Shown here: piece by piece, positions 26,011-35,050 of the stretch | Layout of the letters: each line of letters starts with the position of its first letter | Position numbering within the stretch: position 1 is the stretch's first letter | NCBI GenBank assembly: GCA_001798595.1 | Contig: MGSS01000057.1 | Coordinates: 1 to 64,000 of the forward strand | Direction: 5' to 3' | Origin: Deltaproteobacteria bacterium RIFCSPLOWO2_12_FULL_60_19 | GTDB taxonomy: Bacteria; Desulfobacterota; Binatia; UBA9968 | Length of the DNA stretch: 64,000 bases | Notes under the pieces: model-generated | Databases searched by the model: none | Told to the model about the DNA's origin: nothing | The model's input: the letters and a program-made list of their open reading frames with translations, nothing else | Position numbers and translations under genes: made by a program

Positions 26011-27003
26011 CTAACGGCGGTAAAGATTGGCGATGAAACCGCTACGCTCAAGCTCCTGGACCCAGCGGGGATCAATAAAATCCTTCGCATTGGCCGTTCG
26101 GGCTTTTTCATCAGAGGCTGCTATCTCGGCGAGCCGCTGCCGAACTGCAGCCTCGCTGGGATAAGGAACTTGCGGCAGATAGTTCACCGCGAAAATCCGG
26201 TAGGCCTCTTCGATGATCTCGGGGTCTTCGATCTTTGTATACTTGGCAAGAATCCGTTCCGCAAAGGGCTTGTCGGTCTTTATCTTGTGGATGCTTTCGA
26301 CAATCGAGCGCACGAGCGCCCGCATCGCTTCGGGATTTCTTTTGATCCATTCCTGGCGCGACACAAAGGTCGTCTGCTGATAAGGAATTTTCAGCGTGCC
26401 GACGTCCAGGAGTTCCTTCAACCCCATCTTCTTGGCCAGGATGTTGATGGGCGGGGAAAGCACCCCGGCGGCGATCGTTCCCTTATCGATCCCGGCCAGG
26501 ATTTGCGGGACGCCGCCCATCTGAAGAATCGTGATCTCGCTCGCGGGCACCCGAAGGTGCTCGAGGGCGGCCAGCAGCGCTGCGTGCGTCGCCGTGCCGA
26601 AGCGCGAGACGCCCAGACGCTTCCCGCGCAAATCCTGAGGCTTGGTTATCTCGGGGCGGGCCATCAGAGAAAAGACCAGGGTTGACGCAGTGTCGGCGAA
26701 GGAAATCATGTCCGAGCCCTGAAGCCGGCCGCGCAAAACCACCTCGCCGTTCGCCAGCATGGATTGAATGTCTCCACCGACGAGCGCCGCGGCGGTGACG
26801 GATCCTCCGGCAATGTACACCAGTTCCACGGCGAGGTTGTTCTTTTTAAAAATGCCGGCTTCCAAAGCCACCCACGGCGTCAACATGGCCCCGCTGATGG
26901 CCGAGTAGGCCATTCTCAGCCGTTCCTCGGCTTGCAGATTGGACCAAGCCGACAACAGGGCAAGCAGGAGCAGCGCAGCGAACGGTTTAGCGGTTTTTGT
27001 CAT
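26011..27003 (-). CDS. NMT1/SsuA-type periplasmic substrate-binding protein
   Basis: ATG 27003 follows GGGGAGG by about 8 nt and is preferred to 27018. A signal peptide (PFAALLLLALLSAWSNLQA) leads into the NMT1-type fold: GAMLTPWVALEAGIFKK, IAGGSVTAAALVGGDIQ, KPQDLRGKRLGVSRFGTATH and the C-terminal VQELERSGFIANLYRR. It is 12 bp upstream of the amidohydrolase gene, so substrate uptake and processing may be co-regulated. No membrane transporter genes accompany it. Confidence 0.88.
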   Translation of the reverse strand: MTKTAKPFAALLLLALLSAWSNLQAEERLRMAYSAISGAMLTPWVALEAGIFKKNNLAVELVYIAGGSVTAAALVGGDIQSMLANGEVVLRGRLQGSDMISFADTASTLVFSLMARPEITKPQDLRGKRLGVSRFGTATHAALLAALEHLRVPASEITILQMGGVPQILAGIDKGTIAAGVLSPPINILAKKMGLKELLDVGTLKIPYQQTTFVSRQEWIKRNPEAMRALVRSIVESIHKIKTDKPFAERILAKYTKIEDPEIIEEAYRIFAVNYLPQVPYPSEAAVRQRLAEIAASDEKARTANAKDFIDPRWVQELERSGFIANLYRR

Positions 27004-27023
27004 GACGAACCTCCCCAATAAGA

Positions 27024-27740
27024 TTACAATGCCGTTTTCATTCTCGAGGATACGACTGCCATTTGTTTGAGCTTTTGTTTCGGACCTTCCTTTCGGTGTT
27101 CAAACATATTCAGCAGAATCTCTTTGCTTTTCCTCAGGTGAAGTTGGAACGTCTTTGCCGCCCTGTTTTTGTCCCGGCCCTTGATGGCCTTCACTACGCC
27201 GAGAAAATCCAACAGCAGTTCCTCGATTCTCCCGGGCGGGGCGGAAGAGTAATGACGAGCCGTTTCCACCTGCTCGTTGATCATCTTCAGAAAGGCGTTC
27301 AATCGCTCGTTGTCCGCCGCCGCGGCGATCGCCTGCCGCAGCATTTCCCACGAGTCTCTAAGATCTCTGTAGCCCAGATGGTTCTTGCGGCGCTTGAGCC
27401 TCTCCGCAAGGTGAGAAAGTCTACGGATGGGCTCCGGGGACATCCGCAGCGCGGCCTGCCCTGCTGCGAAACTCTCAAGAGCTTCTCGGACTTCGTAAAT
27501 CTCCCGGATGTCCCTAAGGGTGAGAACGCGGACAAAAGCGCCTTTGTTCGGAACAATTCGGACGAGCCCCTCATGATTCAGTCTCCGCAAGGCCTCACGC
27601 ACGGGAGTCCGGCTTACCTGAAGGCTTTGTGCTAAATCTTCTTCGAACAGCGGCTCCCCGGGCTGCCGCCTTCCCGAGACAATATCCTGCTTAATTCTAT
27701 CGTAGGTTGTATGGTAGAGAGAGCGAACGGGGTTCTTCAC
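27024..27740 (-). CDS. GntR/FCD-family transcriptional regulator
   Basis: The winged-helix domain (IVSGRRQPGEPLFEEDLAQS, then VSRTPVREALRRLNHEGLV) is followed by an FCD effector domain with a possible metal site. The track start at 27797 would place a TTGTATACAA palindrome inside the gene. I prefer GTG 27740 just before NPVRSLYHTTYDRIKQDIV, giving 238 residues. It lies between OCD paralog 2 and the SBP-amidohydrolase genes and probably controls one of them in response to an organic acid. Confidence 0.85.
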   Translation of the reverse strand: MKNPVRSLYHTTYDRIKQDIVSGRRQPGEPLFEEDLAQSLQVSRTPVREALRRLNHEGLVRIVPNKGAFVRVLTLRDIREIYEVREALESFAAGQAALRMSPEPIRRLSHLAERLKRRKNHLGYRDLRDSWEMLRQAIAAAADNERLNAFLKMINEQVETARHYSSAPPGRIEELLLDFLGVVKAIKGRDKNRAAKTFQLHLRKSKEILLNMFEHRKEGPKQKLKQMAVVSSRMKTAL

Positions 27741-27769
27741 GACTGGCGCCTTGATGGGAAATGTAGCGC

Positions 27770-27779
27770 TTGTATACAA
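27770..27779. promoter_or_regulatory. Candidate GntR-family operator TTGTATACAA
   Basis: This perfect 10-bp palindrome, with a related half-site GCATACATTGTC just to the right, lies about 30 bp upstream of the proposed GTG start of the GntR/FCD gene. FCD-type regulators commonly bind TNGTNNNACNA-like palindromes, so autoregulation is plausible. Confidence 0.4.
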
Positions 27780-27879
27780 TCCAGCATACATTGTCAAGAC
27801 GTACGCGCCCGGATTTCATTTGGCCACGGCTATTTCCGGATGGGCGCTTCGGAAGGGGATTTGAAGCGAGCCCGGCTCT

Positions 27880-28968
27880 TTACGGAGAAGGCATGAACCC
27901 TTTGTCGACCCATTCGCTCAGGTCCGCGCCGAACCACTCCGTAGGAAGTTCTCGTCCCAACCCCTTATTTTTGCAAGCCTCGTAGATCAGAGCCCCGGCT
28001 GCGGCGAACTGAATCCCCACGCCGGTATTGCTCTTATAATAAATGATTTGCCGATCGTCGGTCCGCCCGGGGTGTTTGCCGATGAGAACCTCGCCCAGCT
28101 CGCAGACTTTCTCCCATCCGAACTTTCCTTGATCGATCAGGTCGAGAAGCTCTCGCTGCTGGTTCGTTATCGCCGTCTCCTTGTTGTTGAGCACGATGAA
28201 GTCGCTCCGGGTCATCGTCGTCGCATCCGCCTCCGTGCGACGATGGACGCCGTCGGTGTTGGCGATAGTCGTGACCAACTGCCCCGGCTCCAGCCAGTTG
28301 CCGTCAAACACCGGTTGGCTCGAATTCGTCGCGCACATGACGATATCGGATCCCTTGACCACGGCCTCCGGACTACTGACGGGCTGAATTTCTATGTTGA
28401 GCAACTCCGTCATTTCTTCCGCGAATCGATCCCGGTGCTCTTTGGTGCTGCTGTAGACCTTGACCGATTCAATGTTGCGGACAGCGCAGATGGCTTCCAA
28501 GTTGGTTCGCGCCTCGTTGCCCGAACCGAATATGCCGACGACTCTGGCGTTTTGTTTTGCCAACGCCCGGTGTGCGATTCCAGTGGTCGCGCCGACCCGA
28601 ATCCCGGAGAGACTGAAATCATGGATCAGCGCGAGGGGCTCTCCGGTTTGCAAGCTGAAGAGCAACACGAATCCCCAGCTCCGCTTTGTCGGCGAGGGAA
28701 AATCCATTCGCTTCGTCCCGGCGACCACTCTTTCCTGCACGATGGTGGAATCGTATCGCAGGGCCGCAACGCCCGAGCTCGGCACCGCGCCGGGAATGAT
28801 GTTCGCCATGTAGCCGGGCTTGTCGAGATCGGGCGGCACCTTGTAGCGCGTGCGCGGCCGGTTGACCGCGATGCCGCGCGCCTCCTCGGCGAACGCCCGC
28901 TCCATCGCCTCGATGCACTCGCGCATCTTGAGCACCCGGCGCACTTCGGCATCGCTGATTAGAAGCAT
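27880..28968 (-). CDS. OCD/mu-crystallin family protein, paralog 2
   Basis: The 362-residue protein has LLISDAEVRRVLKMRECIEA at the N-terminus, NRPRTRYKVPP, and the Rossmann motif GIFGSGNEARTNLEAI. The catalytic-lysine position reads GVAALRYDSTIVQE with Arg instead of Lys, and ANTDGVHRRTEADA replaces the usual GADCPGK motif. The C-terminus GLGRELPTEWFG matches paralogs 1, 3, 4 and 7. It is translated after a 19-codon mini-ORF that overlaps its ATG. No reaction can be assigned. Confidence 0.85.
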   Translation of the reverse strand: MLLISDAEVRRVLKMRECIEAMERAFAEEARGIAVNRPRTRYKVPPDLDKPGYMANIIPGAVPSSGVAALRYDSTIVQERVVAGTKRMDFPSPTKRSWGFVLLFSLQTGEPLALIHDFSLSGIRVGATTGIAHRALAKQNARVVGIFGSGNEARTNLEAICAVRNIESVKVYSSTKEHRDRFAEEMTELLNIEIQPVSSPEAVVKGSDIVMCATNSSQPVFDGNWLEPGQLVTTIANTDGVHRRTEADATTMTRSDFIVLNNKETAITNQQRELLDLIDQGKFGWEKVCELGEVLIGKHPGRTDDRQIIYYKSNTGVGIQFAAAGALIYEACKNKGLGRELPTEWFGADLSEWVDKGFMPSP

Positions 28969-29059
28969 TCAATCCCTCCTTGCTTTACCTCAGGGGTCGC
29001 TTCGGTGATCACGCTCATGTCACCTCGCCCACCAATAGGGCGCGTTAAAAATCATCGCG

Positions 29060-30160
29060 CTACGGATGGACGCTTTCCAAGAACCACTCCGTCGGGATTT
29101 CTCTCCCGACTCCTTTGGCTCTGGCCTCGGCGTAAACGGCGCTCCCGACGGCGGCGAACTGGATGCCCAGGCCGATGTTGTTGATGAAGCAGGTGATCTC
29201 TTCGGCGGACTGCCGGCCGGGAACCTCGCCGCCGATCACCTTTTTAAGTTCGGGGGCCGTGACCCAAAACGGCGGCGGCGGACGATTCTCGCGAGGCCTC
29301 TTATCACCCCGCAGGAAATCAATCGGATCATGAGCCTCGATTTTTTCATCGCCAAAACCTTCGATGTAATTTTCCGGAGCGAAACTTCGGGCGTGAATCA
29401 CTATGCGGTCCGCCTTGCGAATGGTCTCCTCGCCGAGTTCGCAGTCCTTCACGCAGGTCACGTGCATTCCTGGCGCAACCCATTCGGGCTGAATAACTCT
29501 GGTGATGGCATTGGTGGCGGCAATCAGCACGTCCGCGCCTTGAGCTGCGGATTCCGGTCGGTCCATCGGCACGACCGGGACTCCGACTTTTTTTTCCATC
29601 TCCCGCGCAAACGCTTCGCGGTTGGCCTTGGTCGGGCTGTAGAGCCGAACCTTCTCTATTTTGCGCACCTTACAGAAGGCGAGAACGTGCGCTCCGGCTT
29701 GCCAACCTGAGCCGAAAATGCCGAGCACTGAAGCATCCGCCCGGGCCATCTCCCGAGCGGCGAGCGCGCTGGTAACCGCCACTCTCATGCGCTGCACAAC
29801 TCCGTCTGGAAAAATCGCCAACGGTTCTCCGGTTTCCGCGGAAAAGAGAAGAATCAGGCCGACCCACTTGTTCCCCGGCGCCGACGGAATCTTTTCCTTG
29901 ACGATTCTTCCATGGCGTTCTTCCCAGCGAATCACATCGGAATTGAGGCGGAGAGCCACGACTTTCGATTCCGCAATCCCTCCCTCCATCGACTTGAAGG
30001 CGTACACTGTCCCTTCCTTGCCGGCGGAGAGGTAGAGGTCCGACCGCGGACGATTGATCGCTCTTCCTTTGGCTTGTTCCCGGTAGGCTTTCTCCAAGGA
30101 TTGGAAGGCGATCTCCACGGAAAGAAGAGAATCAATCTCGTCGTTACTGAGAATGAGCAT
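29060..30160 (-). CDS. OCD/mu-crystallin family protein, paralog 3
   Basis: The 366 residues include LILSNDEIDSLLSVEIAFQS, NRPRSDLYLSAGKEG, the Rossmann motif GIFGSGWQAGAHVLAF and VVALRLNSDVIRW, where Arg replaces the catalytic Lys of ornithine cyclodeaminase. A proline-rich loop ENRPPPPFWVT is specific to this copy. The C-terminus is GREIPTEWFLESVHP. It lies 24 bp after a truncated decarboxylase-like gene in the same minus-strand run. Confidence 0.85.
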   Translation of the reverse strand: MLILSNDEIDSLLSVEIAFQSLEKAYREQAKGRAINRPRSDLYLSAGKEGTVYAFKSMEGGIAESKVVALRLNSDVIRWEERHGRIVKEKIPSAPGNKWVGLILLFSAETGEPLAIFPDGVVQRMRVAVTSALAAREMARADASVLGIFGSGWQAGAHVLAFCKVRKIEKVRLYSPTKANREAFAREMEKKVGVPVVPMDRPESAAQGADVLIAATNAITRVIQPEWVAPGMHVTCVKDCELGEETIRKADRIVIHARSFAPENYIEGFGDEKIEAHDPIDFLRGDKRPRENRPPPPFWVTAPELKKVIGGEVPGRQSAEEITCFINNIGLGIQFAAVGSAVYAEARAKGVGREIPTEWFLESVHP

Positions 30161-30184
30161 GGCCGGATTTCTCCTTCCAACAGT

Positions 30185-30484
30185 CTATGCTGAGCATCCT
30201 CGCAGAAGTGTAGGGTCGCGGCGTTTGCCTTGGCGCTTGTGTTCGACAGATCGATCGCGCTTCAGGTTGCCCGAGTATTTTCCGTGACCACGCGCCGTGA
30301 TGTAAGAACACATGGAGAACTCGCAGGCGTCGTACTCGCCGTAGCGGTAGAACCGCTCATGCCGAATCCCGCTCTCCACGGTGAGCAGATTCAGATCGAT
30401 GCCTTCGGGCTGAACTCTGCCGTCGCGCAGGGGTTGCAAGTAGTCATAGCTGTCGAATGCAAGCGTCAGTTTCAATTTGGCCAT
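30185..30484 (-). pseudogene. N-terminal fragment of a 4,5-dihydroxyphthalate-decarboxylase-like protein
   Basis: A good RBS (GAAGGAAG) precedes ATG 30484. The first 67 residues (MAKLKLTLAFDSYDYLQPLR, then GRVQPEGIDLNLLTVESG and DACEFSMCSYITARGHG) match the N-terminus of the PhtD/NMT1-like family of about 320 residues. The remaining 30 residues are basic and unrelated. The gene is probably truncated or frameshifted and most of its substrate pocket is lost. Confidence 0.6.
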
Positions 30485-30516
30485 ACCCTACTTCCTTCTT
30501 TTTCTCGTCGTTTCAA

Positions 30517-31539
30517 TCATCTCTTGCCCTTATACAGACCGTCGATAAAACCGCTTTCATCGAGTTCTCTAACAAGGCTCATATCGGCGAAGTCTTCGGG
30601 CCTTGCGCCGCGCGCCTTGGGTTCATTTTCCCCCAACTCCGCCAGAGCTTCCCTGATTCCTTCGAGGGTGGGATACGGCTTGACCGGGACGAGGCGGGAG
30701 AAAAACCGATAGCTGTCCTCCAAGACCTCCGGGTCGTTAACCTTTGTATATTTCGCTATCACCTTTTTGCTGAATTCTTTTTGGCTCTTATAGACGTGGA
30801 TGGCCTCAAGCAAAGCTTTCATGAATTTTCGCACGGTCTCCCGCTTTTCCTTGATGTAGGAAACCCTGGAGGCGATGGGAGTGGTGGGATAAGCGCCGCC
30901 GAAATCTTCCGGCTCGGCCAAAATATTGAGCTTGAACTTGCGCGCGAGATTGGTCACGGGAGGTTGCGCCACCATGCCATGAATCTGTCTGGTTTGAACC
31001 GCGGCGAGTCGCACCGGCTGCCCGCCGGGAATCTGTAAAACGGCCACATCAATGTCCGGCTTGAGCCCCCACTTGATAAGAATTTTTCTGGTCGCGTAGT
31101 CCGAATTGGATCCGAAGCGGCTCACGGAAAGTTTCTTCCCTTTGAGGTCTTCCGGCTTTTTTATTTCGGGGGCGACGACCAGGCTATAGGCGAGCACGTT
31201 AGTGAGTCCGGCGATCATCGTCACGTCTCCGCCGCGCAGTCGGGCGACAATCGGCGCATTGCCGCCGACCTGCACGATCGGGACATCGCCGGACAGGAGA
31301 GCTTGCGTAGCCTTGGAGCCGCCGTCGATATAGATCATCGTGACCTCAAGGCCGTTTTTCTCGAACAGTCCCGCTTCTTTGGCGATCCATAGCGGCGCAT
31401 GGGAACCTGAAATCGCGCTCCAGCCAGTCGTGAGTTTTTCAAAAGGAACCGCGCTCCAGGAACTTCGCGGCGCGATTTGCGGGCCGCATAAAAAGACCCC
31501 GATCGCGGCGGCGGCCAGTTGAAAACGTTTCCTATACAT
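30517..31539 (-). CDS. NMT1/SsuA-type periplasmic substrate-binding protein
   Basis: A signal peptide (QLAAAAIGVFLCGPQIAPRS) is followed by the usual NMT1 elements: SGSHAPLWIAKEAGLFEKNG, YIDGGSKATQALLSGDVPI, KPEDLKGKKLSVSRFGSNSD and the C-terminal VRELDESGFIDGLYKGKR. Strong RBS GGAAGGAG. Its ATG overlaps the stop of a 43-codon OCD-type mini-ORF, which itself overlaps the stop of OCD paralog 4, so it is translationally coupled to the OCD gene. No permease is present. Confidence 0.88.
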   Translation of the reverse strand: MYRKRFQLAAAAIGVFLCGPQIAPRSSWSAVPFEKLTTGWSAISGSHAPLWIAKEAGLFEKNGLEVTMIYIDGGSKATQALLSGDVPIVQVGGNAPIVARLRGGDVTMIAGLTNVLAYSLVVAPEIKKPEDLKGKKLSVSRFGSNSDYATRKILIKWGLKPDIDVAVLQIPGGQPVRLAAVQTRQIHGMVAQPPVTNLARKFKLNILAEPEDFGGAYPTTPIASRVSYIKEKRETVRKFMKALLEAIHVYKSQKEFSKKVIAKYTKVNDPEVLEDSYRFFSRLVPVKPYPTLEGIREALAELGENEPKARGARPEDFADMSLVRELDESGFIDGLYKGKR

Positions 31540-31663
31540 CTGTAAGACTCCTTCCGCAGACCGCCGCGCTCCGGGCGACTTCGCGATGGCCGTCTTCGGA
31601 GGCCTTCATCTTGATCTCCATGGTGAGCACGCTCTTCACGTCGTTGTTAAGAATGAGACTCAT
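31532..31663 (-). pseudogene. OCD-family N-terminal mini-ORF bridging OCD paralog 4 and an SBP gene (43 aa)
   Basis: Below the ORF track limit, ATG 31663 overlaps the stop of paralog 4 as ATGA and reads MSLILNNDVKSVLTMEIKMK and ASEDGHREVARSAA, clearly the OCD N-terminus, before diverging. Its TAG lies inside the SBP start ATGTATAG. It either is a relic of a lost tandem OCD gene or serves as a coupling leader. Confidence 0.65.
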
Positions 31664-32724
31664 GTGTGGAACTCCTGCGTCAGCCATTCGGTCGGTATCT
31701 CTCTGCCGAGTCCAGCCTCCTTTGCCCGCTTGTAGATCACGTAGCCCACCGCCGCAAACTGGAGGCCCAGGCCGGCGTTGTTCCAGAAGTAGGTGATTTC
31801 GTCCCGCTTCTCGCGCCCGGCGACCTTGCCCGCGACCATCTCTTCGAGCAGCGGGTAGCCTTCAAATTCTTCACTCCGCCAGGAGCCCTCTTCCAGCTCT
31901 CCATACTGCCCGGCCCCCCCGATCCGCGTTTCATAGGCGAGCCTCTGGTGAATGACGATACGATCCGCCCTATCCAAGATCAAGCGGTCGATCTCGATCC
32001 GCTTGACGTCGGTGACGTGCATTCCCGGCTCGACCCATGGAGCATGGAGCACGGTTTCCCTTGCGTTCGTCGCGCAGGCGATAATGTCCGCTCCTTTGAC
32101 CACGTCTTCCGGTTGCTCGACAGGCTCGATCTCCACGTTGACGATCGGCGCCATCTCAGCGGCGAACTTTTTCCGGTTTTCCGCCGTCGGGCTGTAGACT
32201 TTCACCTTCTTCAACCGGCGCACGCAGGCCATCGCCTCGACCTGACCGCGCGCCTGCCAACCCGAGCCGAAAATTCCCAGGACCGACGCGTCGTCGCGCG
32301 CGAGGTACTTGGCCGCGATCGCGCTCGAAGCGGCGACGCGGCAGCGTTGCAGATATCCGTCGGGCATGAACGCAAGCGGCGCTCCGTTGACGGTCGAGTA
32401 GAGCTGGACCAGGCCGACCCAGCGCCCGCCGGGCGCAGCCGGGAGCTTCTCGACTCGTTTTTGCCCGGTAATGACCGGATGGTGCACGACCGAGGAGCTC
32501 ATCCGGAGCGCGCTCACGCCGTACTTGGGCAAGACGCCCACCATCGTCTTGAATTCGTACCGTCCGTCGTTGCGCATTTCCGGCAGCGGCATCTCCGTGT
32601 CGTAGCGGAGCTGGTTCATCGCCCTTCCCGCAGCCTGCTCCCGATAAGCGTCCTCCAAAATCTCCAGGCAGGCGTCCATCGTGAGAACTCTTTGAACCTC
32701 GTCGTTGTTAAGAATCAGCGTCAC
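31660..32724 (-). CDS. OCD/mu-crystallin family protein, paralog 4
   Basis: I place the start at GTG 32724 (AGGAG 7 nt upstream), where MTLILNNDEVQRVLTMDACL begins, giving 354 residues. The Rossmann motif is GIFGSGWQARGQVEAM. The catalytic-lysine region is KYGVSALRMSSSVVHH, with Arg in place of Lys, and DVKRIEIDRLILDRAD replaces GADCPGK. The C-terminus is GREIPTEWLTQEFHT. It directly precedes the mini-ORF and SBP. Confidence 0.86.
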   Translation of the reverse strand: MTLILNNDEVQRVLTMDACLEILEDAYREQAAGRAMNQLRYDTEMPLPEMRNDGRYEFKTMVGVLPKYGVSALRMSSSVVHHPVITGQKRVEKLPAAPGGRWVGLVQLYSTVNGAPLAFMPDGYLQRCRVAASSAIAAKYLARDDASVLGIFGSGWQARGQVEAMACVRRLKKVKVYSPTAENRKKFAAEMAPIVNVEIEPVEQPEDVVKGADIIACATNARETVLHAPWVEPGMHVTDVKRIEIDRLILDRADRIVIHQRLAYETRIGGAGQYGELEEGSWRSEEFEGYPLLEEMVAGKVAGREKRDEITYFWNNAGLGLQFAAVGYVIYKRAKEAGLGREIPTEWLTQEFHT

Positions 32725-32815
32725 GAGACATCTCCTCTCCGCTGGCCTGTCGCGCTGCAAACCACCAATGGGAGACCGTTGCCTTCGAGCACAGGACCCA
32801 TGACTTCTCTCTCGG

Positions 32816-33904
32816 TCAGAGCGGCTCGCGCCATTCGGCGCCGTCGATCGGCAGCTCCAGGCCCAAGCCCTTTTCTTTCGCCAACCGATAAAGCCGCCCG
32901 CCGATCGCCACGTCCGAAATCCCCACGCCTCCCGTGTTTTTAAAAAGCGTGATCTGATCGTCGCGCGTTCTCCCCGGCTTTACGCCGTTTAAGACCTCGC
33001 CGACTTCGACAAGCTTCTCCCACGAGATGATCCCCTTCTCCAATCGCTCGACAAAATCTCCCGGTTGATCGACCCGGATCGTCTCGCGTGAATTGACTCC
33101 GATCACTTCGGCGCGCCTCATGCTCTCGTCGTCCAGTTCCTGTCTCATCTTGGGCACGAAGCCGCCGCGCTTGAGACCGATGTTGCTCACCACGATGGAG
33201 GTGAGATGCACGCCGGGTTCGAGCCAGCGGCCGTCCAGCACGGGAACGTTCGAGCTGGTGGCGGCGACGACGATGTCCACGCCTTTCACCGCGGCTTCGG
33301 CGCTCTCGACCGGGCGGACCTCGATGTTGAGGAGAGAACCCATCTCGTCGGCGAAGTCCTTTCGGTGTTGTGGGTTCGGGCTATAGACCTTGACTCGCTT
33401 GATTTTGCGGATCTCGCGCAGTGCAATCAGATGGTACCTGGCCTGATTCTGCGAGCCGAGGATGCCGATGCTCTCGGCGTTTTTCCGCGCAAAGACGTCC
33501 GTGCCGACGGCGCTGTTCGCCGCCGTGCGCAGCGCCGAGACCCCGCTGAGACTCAACTCCTTGGGCTTCGGCTCGCCGATGATCAGGCAGCGCAGCTCGC
33601 CGTTCTCGGCGTCGAAAAGCACCTGCACCGGGCGCCCGCGCACGGGAAAAGCTTCGATTGAATGCCCGCCCTTCGTCGGGTTTTTCGTCCACTCGCAATG
33701 GGTCATGAGACCGGTCACGCCTATCTTCGGAAGACCGCCTTGATGAACGCTGACCCTGACATTAGAGGGCACGTGAGTCCTGTGGCGCACCTCGCTGAAG
33801 TCGGGGTGCTTGTTCCATTCAATGAATCCCTCTCTCACGACCTCGATCGCCTCCTTCATGGTGATGAGACCGTCGATCTCCTCGGGCCGCAGGACTAAAA
33901 TCAT
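32816..33904 (-). CDS. OCD/mu-crystallin family protein, paralog 5 (divergent subgroup)
   Basis: ATG 33904 follows AGGAG by 7 nt and gives 362 residues (MILVLRPEEIDGLITMKEAI). It belongs with paralog 6 to a second subgroup: KIGVTGLMTHCEWTKNP has Met where the catalytic Lys would be, and the Rossmann loop is GILGSQNQARYHL, lacking the third glycine. A long SNIGLKRGGFVPKMRQELDD segment replaces the GADCPGK motif. The C-terminus LGLELPIDGAEWREPL is unusual. Function unknown. Confidence 0.85.
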   Translation of the reverse strand: MILVLRPEEIDGLITMKEAIEVVREGFIEWNKHPDFSEVRHRTHVPSNVRVSVHQGGLPKIGVTGLMTHCEWTKNPTKGGHSIEAFPVRGRPVQVLFDAENGELRCLIIGEPKPKELSLSGVSALRTAANSAVGTDVFARKNAESIGILGSQNQARYHLIALREIRKIKRVKVYSPNPQHRKDFADEMGSLLNIEVRPVESAEAAVKGVDIVVAATSSNVPVLDGRWLEPGVHLTSIVVSNIGLKRGGFVPKMRQELDDESMRRAEVIGVNSRETIRVDQPGDFVERLEKGIISWEKLVEVGEVLNGVKPGRTRDDQITLFKNTGGVGISDVAIGGRLYRLAKEKGLGLELPIDGAEWREPL

Positions 33905-34004
33905 AAAAATCTCCTCTCGCAAACTATCGATCTCCGCGCAGGCAACAGAACATCGGTTTTCCACGCCGTTTTCTCCCTTGTCCCAGGAAAGAGAGCGAAT
34001 TCAG

Positions 34005-35048
34005 CTACAGCTCTCGCCCAAGGCCGCGCTCCTTCGCCAGCCGATAAATATGGGCGGCGAGGCTCACGTCCACGACGCCTATGCCGGCGTTGTTGTTGTA
34101 AAACGTGATCTGCGCTGCATTCTTTCGTCCGCCGCTCTTCCGGGCGAGGAGATCGCCGATCTCTCCGATCCTCTCCCAGCTTAAATATCCCCGGCTCACG
34201 GCTTGAAAAATCTCTCCTTGCCGGTCCTGCCGGGTCTGCTCCTTCACGTTGACGAAAATCCTGTCACTTCTCTTGATGGTCTCCTCGTCCACTCCTTTTC
34301 GCACGACGCCTTGCTGCGCGGCCAGCTCGCGGTTGCTCCCGGCGATCGAAGTCACGTGCATGCCGGGCTGGAGCATGCGGCCGGGAAAAACGGGAACCGT
34401 CGTATTGCTCGCTTCGAGAACGACGTCGGCAGCGGCCAGCGCGTCGGAGGGAGATTCCACCGGCTCCATGGCGAGTGAGAGCGCGGTCTCCATCTCGCGA
34501 CAAAAGGATTTTCGATGCTCCGGATTCGGACTGAAAACCCGGACGCGCTTCAAATCCATGACCCGGCTTAAGGCGTGCAGATGCGAGCGCGCTTGATGGC
34601 TGCTGCCGAAGAGAGCCAGGCTCCGGCTATCCTCGCGCATGAGGCGGCGTGTTCCCACCGCGCTCGTCGCGGCAGTACGATAGTCGACGCCCCTTTGGTC
34701 GCGCCGCCGCCGGATGATCGCCGCGAGCGCGGCCGTCCCGGCGTCGTAGAGGACATAGACGTAGTCGCCTCGGCCTTTTACCACCTGCGTCAGAAGGGCT
34801 TTTCCTTCGGCGGAAACAATCGGCAGCTCGCTGTGGATCATCATACCGAGAAGGCCGTAGGGCATCGCCGCCCCGGCGTGCAGGCTGATTCTCGTGAGCG
34901 ACGGGCAGTGGAGCCGCCGCCGCGGATGATTGACCTGCTCGCCGTAAACGCCGAGGTCGGCGAGCGCTTTCTCGGTAAGCTCGATGATATCTTTCCAGTC
35001 GATGAGGCCTTGCCGTTCGACCTCGTCGAAGTCGATCAAGAGCGCCAC
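34005..35048 (-). CDS. OCD/mu-crystallin family protein, paralog 6 (divergent subgroup)
   Basis: I set the start at GTG 35048 (VALLIDFDEVERQGLIDWKD), two bases after the TGA of the truncated SBP, rather than the track start at 35378, whose N-terminal 110 residues are an out-of-frame shadow of that SBP. The protein is 347 residues with LFGSSHQARSHLHA as its nucleotide loop. YGLLGMMIHSELPIVS has Met at the catalytic-lysine position and IAGSNRELAAQQG replaces GADCPGK. It ends early at GLGREL. Confidence 0.83.
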   Translation of the reverse strand: MALLIDFDEVERQGLIDWKDIIELTEKALADLGVYGEQVNHPRRRLHCPSLTRISLHAGAAMPYGLLGMMIHSELPIVSAEGKALLTQVVKGRGDYVYVLYDAGTAALAAIIRRRRDQRGVDYRTAATSAVGTRRLMREDSRSLALFGSSHQARSHLHALSRVMDLKRVRVFSPNPEHRKSFCREMETALSLAMEPVESPSDALAAADVVLEASNTTVPVFPGRMLQPGMHVTSIAGSNRELAAQQGVVRKGVDEETIKRSDRIFVNVKEQTRQDRQGEIFQAVSRGYLSWERIGEIGDLLARKSGGRKNAAQITFYNNNAGIGVVDVSLAAHIYRLAKERGLGREL

Positions 35049-35050
35049 GG

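Noticed and set aside
28970-29030. 19-codon ORF MSVITEATPEVKQGG before OCD paralog 2, with RBS
   Set aside because: Too short to assign; it resembles the coupled mini-ORFs but has no clear OCD sequence.
32723-32808. 28-codon ORF MGPVLEGNGLPLVV between OCD paralogs 5 and 4
   Set aside because: It overlaps the next GTG, as in coupled leaders, but matches nothing I recognise.
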